Shown here in pieces: positions 28,968 to 39,600 of a stretch of 64,000 nt of DNA; positions within the stretch are counted from its first letter, which is position 1, and each line of letters starts with the position of its first letter. This DNA comes from Arcticibacterium luteifluviistationis (GTDB lineage Bacteria > Bacteroidota > Bacteroidia > Cytophagales > Spirosomataceae). Under the pieces are notes generated by a model. The model ran no database searches, had not been told where the DNA came from, and saw only the letters and a program-made list of their open reading frames with translations. The stretch is from NCBI RefSeq assembly GCF_003258705.1, contig NZ_CP029480.1, forward strand, positions 1,922,001 to 1,986,000. Direction: 5' to 3'. The position numbers and the translations under genes were made by a program.

Positions 28968-29855
28968 TTAGAACGAGTTCAAGAGTGGTGTTTCTTCATG
29001 AAGACCAAAGACGTCATATCTAAACATAAGCTGAATTAGACCATTTGAATTTATGAGTCCTGTATTGGAACTAAACAGTCTCAAAGGTTTTGGGTCATAA
29101 GAAATACCAACAGTTGCCGTTTCGGCAATTCTTAATTCCGCAGAGCTTATAGTGTTTAATCCTTTACTATCTCTAAATCTGAAACTAGCACCAAGTGCTA
29201 ATTTCTCTCCAAGCCATAATTTTGGGTTTACGTGGATATGGTTGGCGTTTTCATATTTCAAATCTAAACCTGCCAATGTACTAATGTTGAGAGCTATGTT
29301 GTCAGCTATGTTTAAACGATAGCCGACCATAAGGTTAATTGGTTGAAAAACAGGGGTGAAGAAGTTGCTTTTAGCGTATAGAGTTGGGCTAGAAATGCTA
29401 AAAAATGAGTTTTCTGTAAATGCAGCAAACCCTAAACCTAGGAATGGACTTAATTGTTGCGTGAAATTTTGCGAACCAATGACGTTTGGGGTTACAATAA
29501 AGCCTCCATTTAAACCAATTTTTAGTTTTGCAGCCTCTGTGTTTATGGTGTAAGCGTAAGATAGTCCTATACCACTATTAGTATTGCCGGAAATAGTATT
29601 TCTGAAACCTTGAAAGCCTATTGAGCTGTTGCTTTCTCCTAATTTACCTTCTAGTGATACTATTTGTGAAATAAGGTTTGGCCTAAAATTACCGCTAAAT
29701 TGATTTCCTAGCATGGCGGTTACACCAACATTTCCTCTTTCTCCAGCAAAGGCTGGATTTATTGCTAAGTAATTAAATTGGTATTGGTCGGAGAGGCCAA
29801 ACTGAGAGAAAGCCGACTGAGAGAGTAGTAAAAAAAGGAAGAGTGTTTTTTTCAT
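28968..29855 (-). CDS. PorP/SprF-family type IX secretion-associated outer-membrane protein (second copy)
   Basis: A 295-residue beta-barrel protein of the PorP/SprF family. The signal peptide (MKKTLFLFLLLSQSAFSQ) is followed by the family hallmark QYQFNYLAINPAFAGERGNVGV. SprF-like proteins help a particular giant T9SS cargo (such as SprB) to reach or attach to the surface. This copy is separated from the adhesin operon by a terminator and has its own promoter-like box, so it may be independently expressed; it is also shorter than the copy at 32507-33511 (295 versus 334 residues). Confidence 0.88.
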   Translation of the reverse strand: MKKTLFLFLLLSQSAFSQFGLSDQYQFNYLAINPAFAGERGNVGVTAMLGNQFSGNFRPNLISQIVSLEGKLGESNSSIGFQGFRNTISGNTNSGIGLSYAYTINTEAAKLKIGLNGGFIVTPNVIGSQNFTQQLSPFLGLGFAAFTENSFFSISSPTLYAKSNFFTPVFQPINLMVGYRLNIADNIALNISTLAGLDLKYENANHIHVNPKLWLGEKLALGASFRFRDSKGLNTISSAELRIAETATVGISYDPKPLRLFSSNTGLINSNGLIQLMFRYDVFGLHEETPLLNSF

Positions 29856-29872
29856 TTGGTTGTTTGCAAAAT

Positions 29873-29880
29873 CAAACCTA
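29873..29880 (-). promoter_or_regulatory. possible -7 box (TAGGTTTG on the minus strand) of the PorP-like gene
   Basis: An exact TAnnTTTG match, only 17 nt before the ATG at 29855. It sits just after the terminator of the upstream OmpA-type gene, which fits a separate transcription unit. Confidence 0.35.
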
Positions 29881-29910
29881 ATGAAATTAGGCCAAATATG
29901 ATGTTATAAA

Positions 29911-29946
29911 AAACAAAAAAGCCGCTTGCGGGTAACAAGCGGCTTT
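29911..29946 (-). terminator. rho-independent terminator after the TPR-OmpA gene
   Basis: The inverted repeat AAAGCCGCTTG / CAAGCGGCTTT (29918-29928 and 29936-29946) with a 7-nt loop is followed on the minus strand by a T-rich run. It lies 20 nt after the stop codon of the TPR-OmpA gene. Confidence 0.88.
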
Positions 29947-29965
29947 AATAATAATGATATTATTC

Positions 29966-32452
29966 TTATTGCATTTGGAGTATTTCAAACTCTGTTCTTC
30001 TGTTTGCTTGATGTTGTGCCTCTGAACATTTTACACCATCTACACAGCCATTAGTGATTTTAGACTCTCCATAACCAGCATAAGTTACACGGTTCCTACT
30101 AACGCCTCTTTTGAAAAGGTATTCGGCCGACTCTTTTGCTCTTCCTTCAGAAAGTGTCTGATTGAAAGCCTGAGGACTTCTGCTGTCTGTATGTGAGGCA
30201 ATTTCAATTTTCATACCTGGATATTCTCGCATTAGTTTAACTAACTTGTCAATGCCTTCACGAGCATCAGGTCTAATGTTACATTTTCCATAGTTGAAAT
30301 AGATGTTTTCAATAGCAACTACGTCTCCAGAGCCAAACATGAAAATATCTGCTGTTATGCCACCATTGGCACAGCTTAATTTTGATACTGTTTTACTATG
30401 TGAGGCTAGGTCTTCTTTTGTGCCACTTAATGTATAATCACAGCCTTCTGCAACTATAAATTCATAATAGCCAGAGTCATCGGTATAGGCAGTTTGCGTA
30501 CTTCCGTCACATTCGTTTCTTAAGGTAACGAGTACTCCGTCTATAGGATTACTCGTGTTTTGTAGTAATACACGCCCTCTTATAGTACAAGATGTATTAT
30601 TTGAAAAACCACTTTCAGATAGACCACTTTCAGGTCCTTGTAGTCCACCGCTATTGGAATTGTTTCCAGCAGCAAGGGCATCTTTAGGTGTAGTCATTGG
30701 GATTTCTAAGCGTGTGGCATCTCCATCACACTCATCAGTAGTTAGACTTACAATATTTGGGTTGTAGCCATCTCTACTTGCTGAAAATGTAAACTCTGTA
30801 TTGCTATCGAGGTTTTCTAAGGTTAGGCTACCGTCTTCGTTGGTAATACCTTCTTGAATGCTTCCTTTGGCATCTGTATATTCAATAATAACATTATCAA
30901 GAGGCATCTTAGTTTCAGCATCATAAGCCGCAATAATCAAATCACAACCTTGCTGAAGTTCACACTCTCTTTCAAATTTGTAAATGTCGTCGTCATCTCC
31001 ACCTCTTTTTCTGTTAGAGCTGAAGTAACCTGATTTTCTTAAACCATCTGTTAACATTCCGAAATCATCTTGTGCCGAATTTATCGGTGTTCCAAGATTC
31101 TCTGGAGAGTTTATAGCTTCTGTTTTATTAAGTTTAACAAAGAAAATATCTAATCCTCCAAGTCCAGGAAGACCTTCTGATGAGAAGTAAAGGTCACCGT
31201 TCTCGTCAACGTAAGGGAACATTTCATTACCCTTTGTGTTAATTTGTGGTCCTAAGTTTATAGGCTGAGACCAGTTACCATTATCAATTTTTGCAGCATA
31301 AATATCAGTTCCACCAAAACCTCCTGGCATATCTGATGCAAAGAAAAGATAATCTTCATCAGGAGATAGGGTAGGGTGACCAGTAGAGTATTCACTACTG
31401 TTAAAAGGTAACTCTGCTATATCTGTCCAGCTATTTTTGTCAGCATTGGCAATATATAACTTAAGCTTATTAATGCCGTCTGAGCTTTTTTCTGCTTTTC
31501 CTTTTACAAAGTTATTTCGAGTAAAAATGACACGTTGACCATCTTTGAAAAAGGCTGAAGGTCCTTCATGATATTTTGAATTAATATCACCATTAAATCT
31601 TTCTGATTCCGTTTCTGGACTGTCTCCATAACCATGACCTAAAGAAGTACCTCTACCAAAAGAACCTAAGGTTTCTGAGTCATTGGCTGTTGGTGCTGTG
31701 TATTCGTCAGAACCTACAAGGCCTACTCCCTTTTTCTTCTTAGATTTTGAGTTACTTGTTTCTTCTGATGAGCTACCGCCCAAACCTGCAGCAGAAGAGC
31801 TGCCGCCTAATTCGGCTAAGTCTTCTAAAAAGAATAAATCAAGAAAAGGAGTTTCGTTCCATTGGAATACTCTGCTTACCCCAGCTGTATTTTGTCTGTT
31901 TGATACGAAGACTAGTCCGTTTCTAAAATAAGAAGGGCTAAAGTCTGATGCTGTAGTGTTAATAGAGAGGTAATCTACATTATAACAATCGGCATTCTTT
32001 GAAAGAACAGAAACATCACTGTATAATTTTGAGAACTCATCACCTCTTGGGTCGTTTTCAGTTTTTTGATTATAAATTTCATAGATGTTTTGAGACTCTT
32101 GGTATTTACCATTGCTAGCAAGTGTCTGTGCATACTTTAGATATACTACAGGGTCAGCGTTAACATCTCCTTCTCCACCATTAAAGAGTTCAGTAAAGAC
32201 TCTTTCGGCGTTAGCATAATCTTTTAATTTACAGTAACTATCAGCTAGTTTGATTCTGGCCAACTTAGCATTTTCTGTATCAATTCCTTTTTTGGTTAAA
32301 GCTTGTTCATAAGCTTCAATGGCCTTGACATAAGATAAGTTGTCATAATGGTGTTCTGCCATTTTTAGCAGTGACTGCTGGGCCATGGCAGACATTGTGA
32401 CTACTAAGCCTAGCATCACCAAAAGGGTAGTTTTTTTGATTCTGGCTATCAT
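29966..32452 (-). CDS. TPR-PD40-OmpA family envelope protein (PorE/SprE-neighbour type)
   Basis: An 828-residue exported protein. Signal peptide (1-24, ending MAQ), TPR-like helices (about 28-150, ALTKKGIDTENAKLARIKLA...YANAERVFTELF), a WD40/PD40 propeller (about 165-500; FFASDMPGGFGGTDIYAAKI, YFSSEGLPGLGGLDIFFVKL, GYFSSNRKRGGDDDDIYKF), two carboxypeptidase-regulatory-like modules (about 505-700), and a peptidoglycan-binding OmpA domain (about 714-828; HTDSRSPQAFNQTLSEGRAK, ANRRTEFEI). PorE-like proteins of this layout connect T9SS or gliding components to the cell wall. It is encoded 54 nt behind the SprF-like gene and in line with the giant adhesin, a common arrangement in gliding Bacteroidota. 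A Ser/Gly/Lys-rich linker is seen near residues 220-245. Confidence 0.9.
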   Translation of the reverse strand: MIARIKKTTLLVMLGLVVTMSAMAQQSLLKMAEHHYDNLSYVKAIEAYEQALTKKGIDTENAKLARIKLADSYCKLKDYANAERVFTELFNGGEGDVNADPVVYLKYAQTLASNGKYQESQNIYEIYNQKTENDPRGDEFSKLYSDVSVLSKNADCYNVDYLSINTTASDFSPSYFRNGLVFVSNRQNTAGVSRVFQWNETPFLDLFFLEDLAELGGSSSAAGLGGSSSEETSNSKSKKKKGVGLVGSDEYTAPTANDSETLGSFGRGTSLGHGYGDSPETESERFNGDINSKYHEGPSAFFKDGQRVIFTRNNFVKGKAEKSSDGINKLKLYIANADKNSWTDIAELPFNSSEYSTGHPTLSPDEDYLFFASDMPGGFGGTDIYAAKIDNGNWSQPINLGPQINTKGNEMFPYVDENGDLYFSSEGLPGLGGLDIFFVKLNKTEAINSPENLGTPINSAQDDFGMLTDGLRKSGYFSSNRKRGGDDDDIYKFERECELQQGCDLIIAAYDAETKMPLDNVIIEYTDAKGSIQEGITNEDGSLTLENLDSNTEFTFSASRDGYNPNIVSLTTDECDGDATRLEIPMTTPKDALAAGNNSNSGGLQGPESGLSESGFSNNTSCTIRGRVLLQNTSNPIDGVLVTLRNECDGSTQTAYTDDSGYYEFIVAEGCDYTLSGTKEDLASHSKTVSKLSCANGGITADIFMFGSGDVVAIENIYFNYGKCNIRPDAREGIDKLVKLMREYPGMKIEIASHTDSRSPQAFNQTLSEGRAKESAEYLFKRGVSRNRVTYAGYGESKITNGCVDGVKCSEAQHQANRRTEFEILQMQ

Positions 32453-32506
32453 GATTGTTTTATTTTTAAACCAAATTAATGGTCAGTTTTTTATGTAATA
32501 GTGTGA

Positions 32507-33511
32507 TTAGAAGTAACGTGGTGTAAGAATTTTGTTCTTGCTGTATCCAAATTCATATCTTAATAAACCCTCGTGTGTAGGTGTACCAGTTAATCTATTT
32601 TTAAAATCTCCTGAGCTCTCATTGTTTAAAGAGGTCATGTTGTAATCATAAGAATATCCTAATCTTAACTGAGGAGTAAGCTGTAGTTCGAAAATTCCAA
32701 CCAATGCATCCATAACATCTTGACCAGAGAGTGTAGCTTGAGATTTTCTGGCAGAGAAGCCAACCGCAATCTTATCTCTAAACCAAAAGTTAACATTACC
32801 GTCAATTCCTAAAGGAGAACCTTTAGTGTACCTCAACATGGTAGATGGCTTGATTTTAACATTCCCTTTTCCAAGAACAAAACCCATCATCATGAAGTAG
32901 TGCCTTTGTTGTTTGCTTTGGTAAGTCTCGCCGTTTTGAACATAAGAAGAGAGTTCGTTTTCAATAATTTTAGGTACTGAAATTCCGATATAACCTCGGT
33001 CTGTGCTTAAAAACAAGCCAAGTCCAGCATTTGGGAACATCTTATTGACATCATTTGAACCATCAAATACATTATCACCTGAAGCTACATTGGCAACACT
33101 TGAGAGGTTATTGCTGACGTAATCAAGGCCTAGTTGAACACCTAAAGCTAGTGTGGTTTTGGAACCCACTTTAACGCGATAGGCATACGGAATGTTTATT
33201 CCAGTAGTTCTACTAACTCCAATGGCATCGGTATAGGCCATAAGACCTAAACCCATTTTCTCATTTTTAAAGGGCATATCAAGTGTGAAGGAATAGGTGG
33301 TAGGGGAACCATTTACACCAATCCACTGATATCTTCCAAGAGCAGTTAGGCTTAATACATCTCTACTTCCTGCGTAGGACGGATTAATGGCCAATGTGTT
33401 AAACATGTACTGTGAGTACATAACTTCCTGCTGAGCGTTTGACTGCAGTGCTGATAAAATACCAACTAGCAGTAACGCTACTTTTCCAGTAAATAATTTT
33501 AAACCTCTCAT
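32507..33511 (-). CDS. PorP/SprF-family type IX secretion-associated outer-membrane protein
   Basis: A 334-residue outer-membrane barrel protein of the PorP/SprF family, with signal peptide (about 1-26, LQSNAQQ) and the hallmark EVMYSQYMFNTLAINPSYAGSRDVL. In Flavobacterium johnsoniae, SprF is encoded directly after the adhesin SprB and is needed for SprB to reach the cell surface. Here the gene lies 138 nt after the stop codon of a giant T9SS adhesin, in the same direction, so it is likely the dedicated partner of that adhesin. The C-terminus (LRYEFGYSKNKILTPRYF) has the expected terminal aromatic strand. Confidence 0.92.
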   Translation of the reverse strand: MRGLKLFTGKVALLLVGILSALQSNAQQEVMYSQYMFNTLAINPSYAGSRDVLSLTALGRYQWIGVNGSPTTYSFTLDMPFKNEKMGLGLMAYTDAIGVSRTTGINIPYAYRVKVGSKTTLALGVQLGLDYVSNNLSSVANVASGDNVFDGSNDVNKMFPNAGLGLFLSTDRGYIGISVPKIIENELSSYVQNGETYQSKQQRHYFMMMGFVLGKGNVKIKPSTMLRYTKGSPLGIDGNVNFWFRDKIAVGFSARKSQATLSGQDVMDALVGIFELQLTPQLRLGYSYDYNMTSLNNESSGDFKNRLTGTPTHEGLLRYEFGYSKNKILTPRYF

Positions 33512-33649
33512 TTTTTATTATTCTATAGATTCAACTTTTGACCTTCAGCTTTTTTGTTTTAAGCTGCTGAAATTCAATATTTTTCAAATTCAAAAACTAT
33601 TTATACCTAATCTCCTTTTCTTTGAGACTGTTCAAGTTCAAATTGTCAC

Positions 33650-36600
33650 TTATTTCTTGTTCCCACCTGCGATGGTTATGAAGTTATAATAGGCTTTACC
33701 TTCAAACAATTCAGTGTTGCTACTTTCTGCACTATAGAAGTAAGTACCGTCTGGTAGTTGAGTTGCTTGTTTGCTTGGTCTAATACCCGTATTAGCCGTT
33801 CCATCCCATCCGTCTGACGCACCAGGGAAGAGTAACTTATAGTTTTCCGTTTCAAAAACTAGCTCGCCCCATCTGTTATAAACTCTTAGTTTCACTTCAT
33901 CAGCTTCTGTAATTCCTGTAATCACGAGGTTATCATTTACACCATCATTATTTGGTGAAAGACCGCCAGGAATAGCGAATGCTAAATTGGTAGGGTTGCT
34001 GCTTTGACCACCTTCCAGAACTATCACTGTAGGGATATTATTGTTACCGGGGTTGCCATCATTGTCGGTGTCAGGGTCAAGTCCTTCTGTAGACATGTCT
34101 GTTACTGTACCAGCACTGTTATCTCCTACACCATAAATAGTGTTACTATAGCTAGCAGATTGAGAGCTGTTATTTCTAACCTTCACCTTGAAGGTCAAGG
34201 TATCACTCGCTCCAGCAGCTAAAGTACTATTGCTAGTAATTAAGAAGCTTAAGTCTGTCATTCCGTCAAAGTCAGGATTAAGGTCTAGTAAGCTGCTTCC
34301 GTTTAAAGTAGGACTTCCAACTAATGCCAAGTCTGTACTGTCACCGAATACTGTTGATAGAGAATCTGTCAATTGAACATTGGTTAATTCTTCATCGCCG
34401 TAGTTTTTAACCACAACAGTGTAAGTAATTTGATAGCTACCGTCTACTATAGAAACCGTGTCGCTTATTGATTTTGAAATACCCAATGGCGTTACATTGT
34501 TAGGTAGGTCTGGGAATTCAATTGGCGTAGGGTCACTATTGTTTTCAGGTGTACCGTCTGCATCTGGGTCAGGGTTACTACCGACTGTTGAAAGGTCATC
34601 CGTCGACGTTCCGTTTTGGTAACCAATAGCCAATGCCATATTTTCATGGTATGTGCTGTTTGACTGCGATAGGTCAAGACGAGTATACAATGATAGACTC
34701 TTCGTGGTTTTGACAGGGAGCGTACTCAAGGTGTCTACCAACATGTTAATTAATATACCCTTACCTGTAAAGTTAGGATTTACGACTAAACCGTCAGAGA
34801 CATCGAATATACTTACACTGTCAATCATGACGTCGCTACCAAATGTCTCGGCAAGATTGTCTTGAAGTTGAACTCCTGTGAAATCTATGATACCGTAGTT
34901 TTTGATATTGAACTTAAATACTACGTCATAAACACTGTCAGAGATTTCTTCAATACTTACCATCTCTTTAGATAATCCTATTAGGTCATCCGGAAGGTTG
35001 TTAAAGTTAAGCACAGTTGGATTTGAACCTTCTGGTGATGGATTGGTTCCGTCGTTTGAAATATCAGATATAGTTTCATCATCGCTTGAGTTTGCAGTAA
35101 CAGTCACATTCTTACGGAATGGTCCATTATTGCTATTAAGCGTTAGATTAACTGTCCATCTAACAGTGTCTACTTTGTTTGGAGCTAAAGTGCTTGTGCT
35201 ATTTAGCATACAAGTACTAGTTTCGCCGTCATAAGTAGCATCCAAAGATAATGTGCTGTTAAGACCCAGACTTGGTGCGTTTTTCAATGTTACCACAGAT
35301 GGTAACCCGAAGCCGCTAGATAGAGAGTCGCAAAGACTAATATTAGTCAAGTTTACATTACCACAGTTTGAAATAAGAGCTGTATAAGTAATGTCAAACG
35401 AACCATCAGCTAGTTTCGTGGAATCAGAAACATATAGAGCTACGCCTAAACATGGGTCCTGAGTAGATTGTGTATTGTCAGGGTTAAGGTCAAGCATGGT
35501 AGGTTCACTACCTGGTGCATCAGGGTTATAACCGGTGTTAGATACATCTACAACAGTCTCTGTACCGCCACCGTTAAGTGTTCCTGTACCTTGAGCTATT
35601 GCCTGATTAATGAATTCTTCTACACCGTTAGGAGAAACGTTCACTTTAAATATAATAGTGTCTGTTACACCTATGTCTAATGTACTGCTGGCCAATGTTA
35701 GATTTGGGTCAGAATTACCATCATAGTTGATGTTTATTACTAAACTGCTGCCATCATTTACCGTTGGTGTACCTAATATTGCATAGGTAGCAGGTAAGGC
35801 ATAAGTGTTACTTAGTGTATCACTCACTATTACATTGCTTAAAGGAATGGCACCATTGTTCTTAACTAAAGCCTGATAGGTTACATTTAGAGAACCATCA
35901 AATTCAGTTAAGGTATCAATAATGGCTAAAGAGAGTCCAATACTTGGTGTCTTGTAAAGTCTTACCACTGTAGGGTCTCCACTAGGAGCCTCAATTACTG
36001 AACCGTCGTTTGATACATCTGACACATCAATGTCAAGGTCAAATATGGTTTTTCCAGTTCCTGAAGCAAAAGCATTGACACTGTATGGCCCTTCTGTACC
36101 ATTCGGTACTAAGTTAACGGTCCATCTAACAGTATCTGTTAAGCCACCTTCCAGTGCACTAGTGATATCTAATAAGTTAACATCTGCGTTTCCATCATAA
36201 TTTGGGTTTGGCACTAAGCCACTTCCTGTATTGACAGTTGGCTGCTGAACTAAGCTGTAAGAAGCTGTGGTGCCAAACATGCTGTTCATGTTAGCCTTAA
36301 GAGTCACTTTAGAAAGGTCAACTACGTTGTCACAATTCTGAATAAGAGCCGTGAATTGTATATTATATGTACCGTCACCCTGTCTTAGCGTGTCTGCTTT
36401 TAGAGCGGTAGCAATACATACTTGCTGGCAAGTAATACATTCAATGTCAAAGTGACTTGAGTTATTGCTTAATATTGGGTCGTTTTGGTCTAGGCTTATT
36501 ATGTTAGCAACATTTGATAAGATACCAGACTCTGTGATTTCGGCCGTATAAATGAATGTTCTAGAAGTTCCAGAAGGAATACTATCAATTGTAGTTATCA

Positions 36601-39600
36601 AGTTTCCATTAGCTAGTGTTAAGCCTGGTGTTGAACTTACAATGTCAATACCATTCGGAATCTCATTCTCAATTTTTACATTGGTCGCAGTGTTTGGACC
36701 ATTGTTAGTTACAGTGATAGTATATGTGATCTCATCACCAATAGATATTGAAGACTCATTACCTACTATTAATATTCCAACTTCTGCATCTACCTTTTCA
36801 ATATTACAATCTTCTATGATGACTTTAATAAGAGAAGGATTGCTATAGCAGCCAAGCTCTGTTCTTTCAAAGACATAGTAATCGCCAGTTGGCATGGTAG
36901 AAACGTTGCCTAACATTGGAGAGTCAGGTGTGATTCCTGTATGGAATTCAAAAGAGCTGCTTGCGGAGGTCAGAGAACTTAATACATGGTTATTTAAGTC
37001 TACCGTAGTAGATGGACACGTATTGTTTGCAAGGTCATTGACCGTAGGTCCAGTTACACCAGACATGTTGGTCACTTCCATGACTTCTGAGCTTAATGAG
37101 CTACATCCATCTGCGTTAATTAATTTAACCGTATAGTTTCCAGGTGTTCCTACTTTTATTGATTTAGTAGATGCACCATTACTCCATAGATAACCTGCAG
37201 CTGTTTGGTTTGCTTCAAGAGTGACAGAGTCTCCTTCACAAATAATCGGAGATTTGTCTGTATCAATTGTAGGTACTACATCAATACCGTTAACCGTGAT
37301 AGTCATTGATGCTGTGGCAGCAGTACATGCTCCCTCACCATCTGGGTCATTCGTGGTTAATGTAAGCGTTACAGAACCATTGCTTATGTCGGCAGCACTA
37401 TAGAAGTACTCAGATGTTGGGCTCATTGCATTTCCAAAAGTACCAGAACCAGAAGTGGTCCAAGTGCTAGTTTGAGCCGAGCCACCAATGTTACCATTCA
37501 ATGAGTACGAGTCGCCGGCTAAGCAAATTGTGGTGTCAGTTCCTGCTGAAGCTGTTGCTGGATTAATTTGACAATCAACAGGTGACTCACAGGCTATAAC
37601 ACCTACGTCAATTTTTGCACCTGCACTATAACATCCATTTCCACCATTTTCAAATACATAGAAAGTACCACTTGTGGCAATTGCCGTAGCGTTAGAAACT
37701 TCAGCAGAGTTTGGAGAATTCTCCATTCTGAAGACAAAGCTTCCTCCTGATGTATTTGCCGTGCTAGTGATAGCGTCGTTAAGATTTACTGTTTCTACCG
37801 GACACACATTAGTAAGTGTAGTTACGGTAGGAGGGGTAATACTATTATTAGTAACACCCACTGTGATTACGTTAGACTCTTCACTTTGACATGTACTGCC
37901 TTTACAGAAGGCAGAATAACTGGTCATAGTAGTAGGAGAAACATTGATTACTGAACCAGTTTCGCCGGTGTTCCATACTACTGTTCCTACACAACCCGCA
38001 GCTTCTAAGGTAGTAGATGCTCCTAAACAGATTAGAGTGTTTTGACACCTTAGCTGTGGAGGGAATGGGTTTCCAACATTAATAGTTGCCGGAGCTGAAA
38101 TTGGGCTTTGACAAGTTCCAATCCAACAAGAAGCTGTATAGACAGTAGTTACTGATGGACTAACTGTGATTGAATTTCCTGTGGAACCATCGCTCCATAA
38201 GACAGTACCTTCACAGCCTAAGCCATTAAGTGTGATAGATTCGCCTGGGCAAATTCTTGATGCACTACAGCTAATAACTGGTGTTGATGGTGTTTCATTT
38301 AAAATGCCAATTGTTATTGCATTTGAAGCATCAGAAAGGCAGCTGCCCTCTTGACAGTTGGCAGTATATGTTGTTTCAAAAACCGGAGAAACAGATATCT
38401 CGGCACCCGTTTGACCATCTGACCAAAGTACTGTTCCGCTACAATTAGATGCGGTTAGTGTAACACTAGAGCCAGAGCAAACTACTGTTCCACTAGAAGT
38501 GATATTTGGAGAGTCCAAATCACCAATCGTGATGTTTATCGTATTTGAATTTCCACTAACACAAGTTCCAGAAGAACAGGTTGCTGTGAAAGACGTATTT
38601 GCGGTAATGTTTGCTGTAATAGATGAACCTGATTGACCATTTGACCAATTGACTGTACCAGAACATCCAGTAGCAGTTAATGTTACATCAGTGGCTTCAC
38701 ATACTTGAGAAGCCGAGGCGGCAATAACTGGAGCTTGACCAGTTCCTACGTTAATATTAATGGAAGCTTCGCCAGAACAGTTGCCAGTACCACATGTAAC
38801 TGTGTAAGTAGTGTTAGCTGTTGGGCTTACAGATATTGAACCAGTAGTGGCTCCTGTGCTCCATAAGACAGCATCAGTACAATTAGCTACGCTCAAGGTA
38901 GTGCTTTCACCAGTACATATTTCTGAAGAAGAAGCTGTTACCGTTGGATTCAGACCTGTACCTACATTAATAGTTTCAAAGCTAGTTCCAGAGCAAGAGC
39001 TAGAACCACATGTTACCGAATAGGTAGTAGTGACTGTAGGCGATGCTGTTATACTTGCGGTGGTAGCACCTGTACTCCAGGTTATATTACCAGTACAGTT
39101 TGTGACAGATAATGTTACCTGATCACCTGAACAAATATTTTTAGAAGATGCTGTGATTACTGGAGCTTGACCTTCTCCTACTTCTATAGTAACTGTTCCA
39201 GAAGCATCACCTGTACAAGTACCTACTGTACACATGGCAGTGTAGGTGGTGGTGGTGCTTGGTGTAACATTAATGCTTGTTCCAGTCATTCCGTTACTCC
39301 AGTTTACGTTTCCGTTACAGCCAGCAGCTGTTAAAGTAACTAGTTCACCTGAGCAAATGTTGGAATTACTAGCTGTTATAGTAGGAGTGGTAGGAGCACT
39401 AACGATTATAGTAAGAAGATTAGACTCTTCACTAACGCAAGTGTTTACTCTACATATAGCAGTATAATTAGTTATGGCAGTTGGGCTTACTGTTACTGAA
39501 GCTCCAATTGAGCCATCAGACCATTCAACTGTTCCTGTACAACCGGCAGCCACTAATGTGGTGCTTTGACCATTACAGATAGCCATATTATTTGAAGAAA

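Noticed and set aside
33537-33572. CAGCTT / AAGCTG hairpin between adhesin and SprF-like genes as terminator.
   Set aside because: The stem is only 6 bp and has no T-run on the minus strand; co-transcription of the two genes seems more likely.
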